From contig OZ038423.1 in the NCBI GenBank assembly GCA_964036155.1, positions 22,955,249 through 23,019,248 of the forward strand: a stretch of DNA of 64,000 nucleotides. Direction: 5' to 3'. This document shows positions 22,455-37,850 of the stretch, piece after piece (within the stretch, counting starts at the first letter, position 1; each line of letters starts with the position of its first letter). A program made the translations under genes and the position numbers. The stretch comes from Diploscapter coronatus (Eukaryota; Nematoda; Chromadorea; Rhabditida; Rhabditidae). The notes under the pieces are model-generated. The model did no database searches. It had not been told where the DNA came from and was given only the letters and a program-made list of their open reading frames with translations.

Positions 22455-25400
22455 ATGTTCGACAAAACTCCGATCCCGCCACCGAGAAGGAAGCGAAAGG
22501 AAAAACTCGCTAAATTGCATATTTCGCCTCCGAAGGATTTTCGGCACGTGCAAAAATTCCCAGTCTTGAAAATCTAGAAACTTTAGTCACTGTGCGCACA
22601 TCGGCCCGAACGACGTCAACTTCAATGAGCAAGGAGAGAAAATGCTGCAGAAGGTAAGTAAAGTAGGAAGAATTAAGCAAATTGCGAAGTTTCTAGAAAC
22701 CAGTAGCCCCAACAGTCCATCAAATGGGCAGCAAGACGATAGCGCCTACACCAACGTCGGAGTTTTTCTATGAGCACGAAGGGTAAGTCCGGGAGAACCT
22801 CCAAAATTTGAGCAAATAGCCTTCAGCTATGAAAAACCTTCCTCCATGCAAAAATTCATTGTCAGCGCGCCTTCTGGGACTGTCAAGGTATAAAATTCGA
22901 AAATTTCTATGAAAATCTTCGCCCTTTCAGTCCTCATCACTTGATGCTCCAATTCCTGTGAAGAAGAACGAAGAGGCAAGGACTCATGAAGCATCTGCGA
23001 TCCACCACTACGAGAACCAACCGACCAAGCACCACTACGTCAACCAACAACAGAGGAAGGAGAAGTTGTAGGAAATTTCCTTTCCGGCAATTTGGATAAT
23101 TCGTAGCTTCATAACTTCGTAACCCATTGTTAAGGGTATAGGCTAGGTAGGAAGGTGTATTTTCCAATACTATTTTGTAGGCTAAGAAGCTACGAATTAT
23201 CCAGGTTGCCAAGATGAAATTTCCTGCGTATTTTTCTGAGAAGTTAATTTCCAGCAACTCGACTCCTCGTTTGAGCAACAAAACCCACGCCGCTCCACCT
23301 CCTCCATCGATGAAGACGCCGGTTGAAACTCATCAGCCGAATGGATCGTCGGATCATCAAGAAGTCGTCGTTGTCATGCGGTAAGTAAGAAAATCATCAA
23401 GTAATCTATAAATTGGCCTCGCTAAAAAGTCACATCACACCTAGATGAGTATCTCAGTTAATCTTAAATTTTCATGATTTCAGACAAGCCTCAACCTCTT
23501 CAACGACAACCATTGAACGACTGGACCCACCCGTCATCAATGCGCCAGGGCGAATCGAGAGACCATCGTCGGAACTGCTGAATGTTAGATGACCCTTGTT
23601 CTAGTTTTCTTATGAAGAATGACTCCCAGGCTGTGGAAAGACCCAATCAACTCGGTGGCATGATGAAGCTGCGTTTGGACGATCCTATTCCAATCGCTGG
23701 TGGACCTTCATCGAAATACCGAAGTTCGTCCGTAGCTGCTCAATCAGTATCGCCAAATCGAGGACTGACACCAGCTAGTAAAAAATAATAAGTGTTATTC
23801 AGTCAATACCGCCCAGAACCTTGATCTAAATTTCGCTGAAGTCAAGCTAAAGTCAAATCAAGCCAGTGTGCACTTCAGACCTCATTTTAAAATCAAAATA
23901 TCTCGTTAAACTTCAGTTTCGAATTTGGTTCATTCTGAAAAGTGCGGCTTTTCAAAAATCACTTTAAGTCTGACGTCGTTGACTTTTGGTCTACCTTTAA
24001 TTTCAATCAACAAAATTTTTCAGCGCTAGTCCCAGTTATCCCCGAACTGCCTCAGTACGAAGTGACCAAGAGCAAAAGTTCTGCTGCACCAAACTCCAAT
24101 AGCAGCGAATATTCCGTCGTCAATCCCGAAGCCAACCAACATCCTCCGAAATATCAAAGCCAAAATCGTGATCAACCAGACACTGTCAATCTAACGGTTC
24201 AGGGAAGTGAGGTGAGGATCCAAAACAAATCTTTGCGCGTTTTTGCCTAGTTCCACGAAACTCGGAACCTTCGAAAGCTTCCTATAGAAAATTTTCCTAC
24301 CGGGAGATTCCTATATGGAGAGTTTCGTGGATCCGGGCATTGGGCTTTGAAAAGTTGAGTTCGGAGTAAATTTAGAATATTTTCGAAGTTTGGAATTCTG
24401 TCTAGTTCCAAATGAAAGTCGAGTTTTATTTGTTTACGTCATAAATTGGCTGTAAAATCGTGCGATCGGTGCCTTCGTGCAGAAGAGCACAGATAAGCAC
24501 CAAAAACATGTGCGGGGAGGGAATTGAGAAGACTGATAAATTGATAGTCAGAAGCACGAGATTTGATGGGTCAAGTGGTCAGAGTTAATTATTTGCTCAG
24601 CGAGTTCTGTTTGATTTGGATTTTCCATGAATTAATTGGATTCCATCGAATGTTCGTCCATTGTTAAAAAAGCTTAATAAATGTCTATCAGCAATTGATC
24701 ATAAAGTTATCATTCCGACCACAAGTTCCTTTAGAACTTATCTTTGAGTTTTGAATTGAATCGCGTAGTCCACCCTACCATTGATTCTATCATAATGTCG
24801 AGTTGTTCCATATAATTCAAACCTATCATTACCAAACTTTATTTTCAGATCCTCTCCGAACTCATCGATTGGCTGGACTCGATGACGGAAGCGGAGCGCA
24901 AGCGGGTCAGCGACATTTGCTTTGCCACGACCGGAAAACGTAATTTTCCTAATGATCGACAGTTCATCCATGATTTGAAAGCACGGTATTTGTATCATTT
25001 TTCAACAAAAATAAGCGAATTTTTAGAATTGAAAGAGAACGCCGTGAAGAAGGCCTTACTACCGTATCCGGTGTTAGCAACAACAACAACAACAACTACA
25101 TGTATCAAGCACCGAGAAAGAGGGTATGGGAAAATGTTTTCTGTTTGAAAATGAATTTTTTACCGATATGACTTTTTCCGAAGGCTAATAAATTTCCCTA
25201 AAAATGAACAGATAGCTGAATATGAGATAGTAAATTTTAGGCCCCTCTCCCCCCCAACATGTTACTTCAACAAAGCGATCAGCCGGCGAAAAACGTCTAT
25301 GAAAACATGAGTTCATCGGTTTCATCGGCGAAAAACTCACAAAACCCACCTATTCCGAATTCCAATGGGAACGGTCCTAAAAACCCTACGAACAAATTAC

Positions 25401-25947
25401 CGATGCCAAAACCGAGAACTAAAGTGGGTTAATCCCGAAAAATAAGCATCATTTTAAAAAGTTCAGGTAACTTCAAATAGTCCCAACGCGAGTCCTCAGA
25501 ATAATCGTAGAAAGAAGGACCACCATTTTCGACCGACCAGAAGAATCTCGGTGGATACGGTAGATTTTGCAAAATTGCCGATAGTTTTACTAAAATAAGG
25601 CGCATGGCTTGACGAAGGCTTAGACTTTGATTTTTTGTAGTTAGAAAGTAAAAAAGATCACTTTCGCTTTCGATTTTCATAATTTGCTATTTCTGTTCAG
25701 TCCTGATTATGATCTGTTCAATCTTACAAAGTAAAACAGCTGATCATTTTAGCCTTTGGAACCACTAGTAGAATCCGAGTTCGAGCATATGAGCAGAAAA
25801 TCGATTTCCGATGAAAATGAGGTCATTTGCTGGGGTTTTTTTTAAGGAAATAGAGGAAAGTTTTAGATCTTCGAAAAAGAGGCACCGAAATTGGAAAGAA
25901 GAGCCAGCAACGCTTCTGATCAGGAAAATCAAATTATTAGATTCTAG
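22455..25947 (+). CDS. CRIB-domain, proline-rich protein B
   Basis: Fifteen exons give 553 aa in phase: 22455-22543, 22587-22653, 22697-22782, 22827-22887, 22931-23067, 23255-23380, 23484-23583, 23630-23777, 24024-24211, 24849-24985, 25027-25123, 25241-25423, 25467-25559, 25753-25821, 25867-25947. The N-terminus is PIPPPRRKRKEK followed by ISPPKDFRHCAHIGPND, a good match to the CRIB consensus ISxPxxFxHxxHVG preceded by the usual basic patch. It should bind GTP-loaded Cdc42/Rac. The CRIB is interrupted by a 43-nt intron (22544-22586) that begins GC rather than GT; this junction alone restores the motif and frame. The rest is Pro/Ser/Asn-rich with many SH3-type PxxP motifs and a short charged helical patch (ILSELIDWLDSMTEAERKRV, exon 10). 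There is no kinase, SH3 or WH2 domain. BORG-type Cdc42 effectors have a similar CRIB start, but orthology is not established. Exons upstream cannot be excluded. Confidence 0.82.
23068..23228. mobile_element. Foldback element filling intron 5 of CRIB gene B
   Basis: The first 43 bases of the intron (23068-23110, ending GATAATTCGTAGCTTC) are repeated inverted at 23186-23228 with a few mismatches. The 187-bp intron (23068-23254) consists almost entirely of this hairpin, so the insertion either enlarged a small intron or created it. The left arm begins right at the donor site. Confidence 0.7.
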
Positions 25948-26290
25948 GTGGTTCTTTTATTCAAACTACAAGAAATTTGGAAGCCTAATGATAAAAAAGA
26001 TTTTTGTCAGGTTTTCAATTTTCCTACTAAGTCAAAGAATACTGGTCCTAAATTATGACAGTTGTAATTTTTCTCATCTTTCTTGGATTTCATCATAACC
26101 TGTGATGATTTTTGTAATCTTTCCTGTAAAACTTGTATTTATCTTGCCATAAATTATGTCAACTACAACTAAAACTTGTCAAATTTGGCTAAAACTACCC
26201 TTTCCCATTTTAAAAGTCTCCATGATAAAACAACGAAACCTCAACAAATTTAACTTCAAAAATAGCTTACTGTGCGGCAACTCGAGCAGT
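25948..26290. other. Convergent intergenic spacer
   Basis: A 343-bp gap between the stops of CRIB gene B (plus) and the S9 peptidase (minus), holding both 3' UTRs. A 60-codon open frame overlapping the last peptidase exon is on the opposite strand and looks like a shadow. Nothing else is seen. Confidence 0.5.
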
Positions 26291-29200
26291 TTAGAGAGCA
26301 GGCTTTGGAAGATTGTCGATAGCCAACTGAAAGTTTAGATTACTCAATCTTTTTCACTTTTTCAAATAATGGTTCTGAATTAACAGAGTCATTGGCATAT
26401 ATAAAAAGACAAATTAAAAAGGCCAACGAATAAACGAAGGATAGGTTCGGACATGGAATAAAATCAGTTCTTTCTTAATAAAAGTAATGTTTCAAAAATC
26501 GTTCGGAATATTTCAGAAGTTTGATATCCATTACATTGAGATGTCCAAAAATTCGTGCTTTTTCTCATAATGTAAAAGCAAAGACTTACATCAACCTGAA
26601 TGGAGGGCTCAATCCCGAGCGTTTTGCAGATGAAGTAATAGGCCGCCTCGACGCTCTTCTTGGCTGCTTCAGGACCTCGGAAACCGTGCCCTTCGCCTGA
26701 AAACAGATTTTTTCACGAAATTTATCAAAAAAAACCTTCAAATAGAATAAGCCCAGTGGGAAGTCCCTTCTCCTTGAGCTTTTGGTGCATCTGAAAATGA
26801 AGTTTTGAAAAAAAAAAAAAAGTTTAAAAATATTTGAAAACGAGGATGTAAAGATGAAAGACATTTGGTGCATAAAATGTTCACAAAGTTAAATTTTATT
26901 GATTTTTCAAGAAAAATGGTTTCAAATTTCCAGATCACCTGAACAGACTGCTCCATAGGGACTACGGTGTCGGCAGTGCCGTGCATGAACAGGCAGGGAG
27001 TGTTCAGCTTGTCGAGATGGTTGATCGGGCTACGTTCCTAGACACACATTCAGTAATTATAAACACGTATTTCCTTATTTATTTTATTTTGCCACATAAT
27101 ATCGGAATTATATCTTTTCAATCATCGAAATTTGAATTTTTATGGAACCTATCTTATTTTATATGATACTCAACACGAATGTGAACTTATCGTTAGAAAT
27201 CTATTTAAAGAAAAACTTATTTTTCCGAAACGACATAAAATTGAACTAACCTTGAAAACCTCGATTTCCTCCGGATATTTGCCAATTAGGTCGTTGTTGT
27301 AGCCCTTTTCGAATTTGTGGCTGTCCTCGGCCAAATTCGTCAATTCGGCAATTCCATAAATGGACACAGCAGATTTGAAGACGTCAGAATTGGTTAGAGC
27401 GGCGAGAACCAGGTAGCTGAAAACCAGATTGGGATAGTTGATTTATGAAAAATAGCTATACATAGATTAGTCAAGCGAATGAAGATCAATTTGACATTAG
27501 ATTTCTTGAAACTTAAACCTTTGTGAATAGTCAGATTTAAAAGAAGGTTCCGATAAAGAAACGAACCTCGACTTGACATTAGATTTTTGAGACCTATCAA
27601 ATCGATATTTTTATTAAACCAAAAATCCGCGCTTGTAATCGCATTGGTAAAAAATCGTCAATCATTCAACCTTAGAATATTTGAAACATAAACAATCCTT
27701 GAGAAAATGTTTAAAGTCTCACCCTCCAGCCGAAGAACCGGTGATGATCACCTTGCTAGGGTCCACCATTTTCTTCTCGATCAGAGCCTTCGCCGCGTTG
27801 ATGACGTCGTTGCGATCCACGACGCCCCAGTTTTTCTTCAGCCTGACATTGAAAGATCAAATTTATTAGAGTCTTTTTACTTTCTTTATTATGTAAGGTT
27901 TCACAAGATGACTAATAATGAATAGACGGTATTGATGCCATTTCTATGTTACAAACATTTATATTCATTGGTTTACAAAAGTTCTTTAAGCCTACATATT
28001 TCTGAACTTCGTTCCAAAACCAGTCGATCCACGATAATTCACAGCGAACACGGCAAACCCACGAGAGGTGTAGAATTGTTTCTGCAATTTTCTCGAACTT
28101 ACAGAAAATTCTCGAAACAATTACTCTCAAATCCAAAGAGTTATCCGCTCTTCCAGTCGGGCCTCCGTGGCCGAGAATCATTACGGGAGGAAGGGCTCCT
28201 TCTGGGGCGGAATATTCCGAGTTCTGAAAAAATAAAGATAAAAGTTCCAAAATAAACTCGAAGGGAGTATAATTTTCAATTTTAGAATAAATAGTAAGGC
28301 TGCTAACAATTTTCTAAATACTAAAAAATTTCAAGAGTCGTATTCTAGAGAATTTTGCACTAAATAGCATGAATATTCATGAAAAATGTTGTTCAAAGCC
28401 TAGAGCTTTCCAGAACCAACCTTTGGTAGATAGAACCACCCGCTGACAGTCACTCCATCTGATTGGAATTCCACGTTTTGTCCCTCAGAAATGTCGAATT
28501 TGTCGAGGGTTGCAGGGTCCACGGATTCGCGAATGACGTCGATGGGATGGTTCTGGAATTTTTTTTTTCATAAAATACCATTTATCGAAAATTTTGAAAG
28601 TGGCACTGAATAAGTTTCAAAGCTTTCCTGGTAAATTTTGAAGATAACAAAATCTTCATTCGATAGCTTTATAACTGGTCCAATATTTAAAAGAAAGTCA
28701 AAATGATTTGTATGTTTCAAAATTGAACGGAGATAATATTCAATATGTACTCGTTAAAGAGTTCAAGTAAATCAAAAATTCAAAAAACTGCAAACGATTT
28801 GTATAAGTTACATTCTTTTGTTTTGAACCTCGAAAAGTGATACGATTCAATTAGTAAATATTTCAGGTATCACTATCAAAATACCTGCTTATTGGTATCG
28901 ATCCTCATAAGAGTCGATGCCCTTTTGGGTCCTTGTGCCACATAGTAGCAGTGCCCTCCATTGGTGAGGGAAATGAGAACACTCGTGAAGAAGCCAGGGG
29001 TCTCGACGCGACGAACGACAGAGTCCTCGCGCACGTACAGCTGACCGTCCACGTTCATTATCTGAAATTTTAGATTTTGACTGAATTTTAGGAGAAAAAG
29101 AAATATGTATCAGATTGTAATGAGGAGTTAATATGTAAACTCAGTAACAATGGCGTTCGGTTAGTTTAGTCATTTTTATATTTATATTTATAAAATAAGA

Positions 29201-31228
29201 ATTTTTCGAAAATAAATACGCTTCTAGGTTAAATGAGAAAAGTTGAAGGCAAAATTTAGTCTGTCTTTATTTCGTCTTTGCTACATAAAAGTGCAAATCT
29301 CATATGAGCTCCTAGAAAAGCGAATTGTGATAACTAAGCTTCAGCCTAACACACATAGAAAACCTGCGTAAAATCAATTCTAGTTCTTAGTTTTTTCTTG
29401 CACAATAACAATTTCAAGAAGCTCAATTCGACTTGCCAGCGCCTTATCGTTGACGGCAAAAGTCCTCAACCCGAATTGCCAAAGTGGGTATCCAATGTCT
29501 CTTTCCACTGGGTAAACGTTGGTTTCTTCCCCTGAAAAATCAAAATTTTTTTTTATAATTCTTGAAAAATACCGGTTTGAATATCGACTTCGTAAATGTT
29601 CCACCAATTGGTTTGATCGTGGATCAGAAATAGGTCCCCATTCGAAGACCAAGTCGGATTGTGGTAGTTCACCTTGAAATTGAAAACCTAATTTTAACCT
29701 TAGATTTTTTTGTTGTTGAAAATATTTCAAAATGTATTGACAAAAATAAAAGGTCGATAGCGATAATCCATGACAAGCAAACATTCTCTTATCAACTTTA
29801 AAAATAATTTTTGCAAATTTAGAAATTTAAATCTACGATATACTCAAAAATTGACATTACCTTCAAAATTTCAAAGAAAACGATTTTTTCAACTTACCCC
29901 AGAAACCGTGCCGTCCTTGAGCTTCCGGACATCGGTTACAGTGCCATCTTCCAAAACATTCCCGATACAGATCATAGTGGCGTCCCAAGGCTGGAAAATA
30001 GAATCTTGGCAATTCCAAAATTTGTTTAAATGTAAAAAAAAACCATATTATTGTGATTCCATTGCATCCAGACGAGTTTCTTGCCATCGGGCGAAATTCG
30101 CGGACAGCTGCAGAAGTCCGTTTGATCGGACTGAAATTTGTTTTTATTTTTAAAAATTCCTATCTCTTTATCATCATTTTTAAAAGAAACATAATTTTTA
30201 AAATTGAGGAATATTTACGATGATATTGATCTTCCTAGTCTCAATATTGATGGAGACGATTTTGTTCTCTGGGTCGTGGTCATTTTTGCTGTGATCTTCA
30301 TTGACGCAGAAGATGAAATTGCCGTGGATCGAGAAATCGGCGAATCTGGAAAAATTCTAAATTTTTATCCTTTTAATCTTTGATTTGTTTCAGAAAAAAG
30401 ATAAAATATCCTTTCGAACAAACCAAAATGGTAAAAATCAATAAATTAAAAAAAATAATAATAATAAATAATGATAACCTCATTTTTCTTCCCTCGGATT
30501 CAGCCAATTGGAACGGAGCATCGTTTCCTGACTTCTGTAGGAAAAGTCCGTCGTTGGTAGTGAAGACAACCGCGTTATCGCTCATCGGCATAAATGAACC
30601 GCCTCCGTATTCGTGCACTGAAAATTTTATATATTAAAAAAACTAAAGAAAACATAACTAGGTTTCAGCCTTTTGCAATCCCTAATACTTGGAATTGACT
30701 TTGATCATGTTTCACCAAAACCAGCATGATATAGAAATGGATTCTTTATTAAAAAAATAGGTCATTTTTTAAACTTACCCGAATTTTGCACCGACTGCTC
30801 GGGCGCCCATCGTTTCTTCTCCTTGTCAAATGGGGCCAGAGAATACAGTTCACGTTTGCCCGTCTTCGCGCTCTGCTCGATCCAAAATACTGTTTCTGGA
30901 AATGGGATTTTTGACCATTTTCATGGAATTTCGTACTTTACAGGTCTACGAACATTTTTCGGTCAAAGGGATATTCACCCAACTCAATTCCACTTTTAAA
31001 AAATTCCTGTAAAGCAAAATTTTTCCGTTTTTTCAAGTAGTTTAAAAAAATCAATATTTTATCGAATATTTTCCAGACAATTGTTCTTTTTTGCAAAAAT
31101 AGCTAACCTCCAAAAACCTGCAGTTCGGAGATGTCTTTGCAGTTCGCCTGTCCGAACACTTCGGTTGTGATTTTGCTCGCCCAACTACCGTAATCCTTCA
31201 CGATTTTCCCTGCTTGCGATGACGCCAT
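26291..31228 (-). CDS. S9-family serine peptidase (dipeptidyl/acylaminoacyl-peptidase type)
   Basis: Prolyl-oligopeptidase-fold enzyme that trims short peptides, probably cytosolic since no signal peptide is seen. Roughly 665 aa over 18 exons. The N-terminal beta-propeller starts [13 protein letters not shown] (E1 31108-31228) and continues through 30779-30895, 30479-30617, 30219-30345, 30044-30130, 29898-29990, 29573-29672, an exon starting at 29531, then 28885-29061. The catalytic alpha/beta-hydrolase part includes 28421-28552, 28125-28223, 27996-28081, 27723-27842 and 27251-27416, and ends at 26291-26326. The triad is visible: nucleophile Ser in GSSAGG, Asp in HGTADTVVP, His in EGEGHGF. 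The HGGPTGR oxyanion segment is present. The donor after ...ASRIELLEI near 29395-29410 is not pinned down to the base. The last 12-codon exon ([11 protein letters not shown]) is inferred from phase. C. elegans dpf-5/dpf-6-like enzymes are the likely relatives. Confidence 0.92.
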
Positions 31229-31777
31229 TTTCCTGCTTCCGAATACAGTAATCGAGCAGCGAATAACCGCTAGAAGGCGAATCTTCAAATCTTAAGAAAT
31301 TGGAATATTAAATTTCGCAAAGTCGTACCGACGCAACATAGCGAAGTAGTGTATAAATTGAGAGGGCGTTTCTCTATCCTCTCCTAATCCCATGCATTAT
31401 TTCGCGTGTTGCGTCGTTACGACATTTTAAAATTGCCTAAAAAATTTCAACAATCTGAAAATCTTCAAAATATTGGACGACAATGTATGAAACATCCATC
31501 TTTCAAATAAAAGAATCTTCTTTTCAAACTTTTATTCAACAAGTAAAAGTATCTGAATCATTGCATAAAATGTCATGTGGATACACGTGAAAATTAAAGG
31601 ATTTTAGAGATTTTCTGGATAGACGATAAAGTTCTTATGAAAAAACTCATAAATGGCTCTAGGAAGAATCTAGATTTGCATAAGTCTGTCACAAAAGAAA
31701 GAAGCTAATTTCAACTAAAATGCAATAAAAGTAAATTCTCTAAAAGTGGGTTTTAGATTTAACCTATTTTTACGAAT
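31229..31777. promoter_or_regulatory. Spacer between ALDH7 and the S9 peptidase, with a hairpin element
   Basis: About 550 bp between two minus-strand genes, so it holds the ALDH 3' UTR and the peptidase promoter or intercistronic region. A near-perfect inverted repeat lies at 31322-31423. A continuous open frame extends upstream of the peptidase ATG to a TTG at 31288, but no upstream ATG is available. Co-transcription in an operon is possible but the spacing is larger than the ~100 bp typical of C. elegans operons. Confidence 0.45.
31322..31423. mobile_element. 102-bp MITE-like inverted repeat upstream of the S9 peptidase
   Basis: The left arm 31322-31345 (starting GTCGTACCGACGCAAC) and the right arm 31401-31423 pair inverted over ~23 bases with about two mismatches. 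Each tip is itself a short palindrome (GTCGTACCGAC and GTCGTTACGAC). It sits about 95 bp upstream of the peptidase ATG, within the likely promoter or leader. Confidence 0.65.
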
Positions 31778-36170
<4,393 letters not shown>

Positions 36171-37850
36171 TCGGGATGCCTGAAATTAGAATATGAAGAG
36201 AAGTAAAGCGGAAGCAGCACTTTCCAATTTGGGTTATGGTAGGGAAATTGAGGATTACTATAGGGATGGAATAAAGTACACGGTATTATTCATTGACTCG
36301 TAACGTAGAGCACAAGATTTTTAAAACATAATAAAGTGCTCTTTCAGAAAAATGAAAGTTGACGTTGTCCATTGTAAATGACAAAGCCGTCGCCTGCTGT
36401 TCAAGACAGAGGCGATGTTGCGAGCCGCGACGCAGCCGTGACTGAAAATAGTGTAGCAAGAGAAGAGAGAGCGGGAGTCAGAGAACAGGATCAACGCAAG
36501 ACCTCGCACCTCCCTTTCTCGCCAGGAAGAAAGAGAGGAATTCTCGTTTAAAATGGAGGATAAAAAAATTTACGTCTATCATTTATGAACGCAGAAATTT
36601 GCGCAACAAAGTAGGATAATTTGAGTTAACATTCGATATTTTCCTAAGTTTACATGAAAAATTGGAAGACAGAAGAGCTTTACAAGACATAAATTCAAAA
36701 AAAATTAAATCTGAAAAAATAGGGATCATTTTTGGAAAGCCCTGCTCCCGCTTACTTGGAAGATCGGATTGTGTCCTGAACGGAACCCGATCGGAACGGA
36801 ACGAAGTGCGAGCAACATCTCGGAAATGGACAACACAGGTTAAAAAGCGGAACGAGCAAAATTGGTCCGCAAATCACAACTGGGTACGTGGAATCTGAAG
36901 CGAAAAGCATTAGGAATTTTGAAAATGAGTGAGAAACATTTTAAATCGGGTACTTTTCCAATAATTTCCCCTGAAAAGGTACTCAATCTATAATTTTTTG
37001 ATTTTAAATTCGAACAAAGTAAATAATGAGCACATTTGAAACAGAGTCCCGAAAATTGAAAATAACGTAAAGATATCGATCAGTGCATTTAGCCACTGTA
37101 CGGGTGTCGAAGTATTGACATAGCGAAAATAGCGAAGACCCTTCGCTATCTGATTTTCGCATCTTTGCTTACATTTATTCAGGTCAGACATACCGATTTT
37201 TACAAAACAAAGAACAAAATTATCATCATCGATTTCAAGAAAAGATGACAAAGGCTCCAGAAAACACATCCAATTTTATTATTTGATCCTCGTAAGATTC
37301 TTTGTAGCATTTTCTTAACCTTGAAGAAAAGGGTAAATCGAAAACAATTTCTGCAGGATTTTTGAATATTACAAATTTTTGAAACCTATGATGATAATTG
37401 AAAATGTACAAATCAAAGTCTAAGATTCGGGAAAAGATAGTATTTTTGATGACTATTCGAGACGATAAAATAGGCACTTGTATCACTCTACGAAACAATG
37501 ACAAATAGATAATTTAGATAAGAAAAAGAATAACTTAGATTAAAAAACGATGATAAAAACGCTCATTTTGGATAAAACACCATAGTACAGATTGTTCAAT
37601 AAATTAATGTCGGTTGTTTGGATAAAAAATCGTTTCTACAAAGAAAACGAATTGAGTTGAAAAGAATGTTTTTCTTTAAATTCTTTCGGAAATATAGGCA
37701 AGTAGAGGAAGGAAAACGTATTTTGCATACCCACTACCGAAATTGTGTTTCATTTGCTCTTGGGTCATAGCCAAGTAAAAATTGAATCAAAGGTAAATCG
37801 TGCACAAATTTTAGCTAGAAATCAGACAATTTTCAATGTTTTTTTTCATT
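36171..37850. other. Intergenic between ALDH7 and unc-50; no gene supported
   Basis: Holds the ALDH upstream region and the unc-50 3' UTR, both on the minus strand. A GC-richer patch at ~36400-36540 on the minus strand has an acceptor-like site (36460 area) and an open frame without ATG, possibly an untranslated or alternative first exon of the ALDH gene. Another GC-richer patch lies at 36735-36880. The rest is AT-rich with no recognisable exon. Confidence 0.45.

Noticed and set aside
17425..22455. CRIB genes A and B as one gene joined by a 5-kb intron
   Set aside because: Splicing from the possible donor at 17424 to the acceptors before gene B gives the wrong phase or an immediate stop. Gene A closes cleanly at its own TAA and gene B has its own ATG after an acceptor-like site.
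24251..24336. Small inverted repeat in intron 9 of CRIB gene B
   Set aside because: Arms are only about 13-15 bases with gaps; too short to distinguish from chance in AT-rich DNA.
31103..31288. Upstream extension of the S9 peptidase start to 31288
   Set aside because: The extension begins with TTG, not ATG; the first ATG in frame is at 31228.
36321..36509. Possible mitochondrial presequence exon for ALDH7
   Set aside because: Open and GC-richer with an acceptor nearby, but no ATG in frame. The model starting at 36170 matches the cytosolic form of the family.
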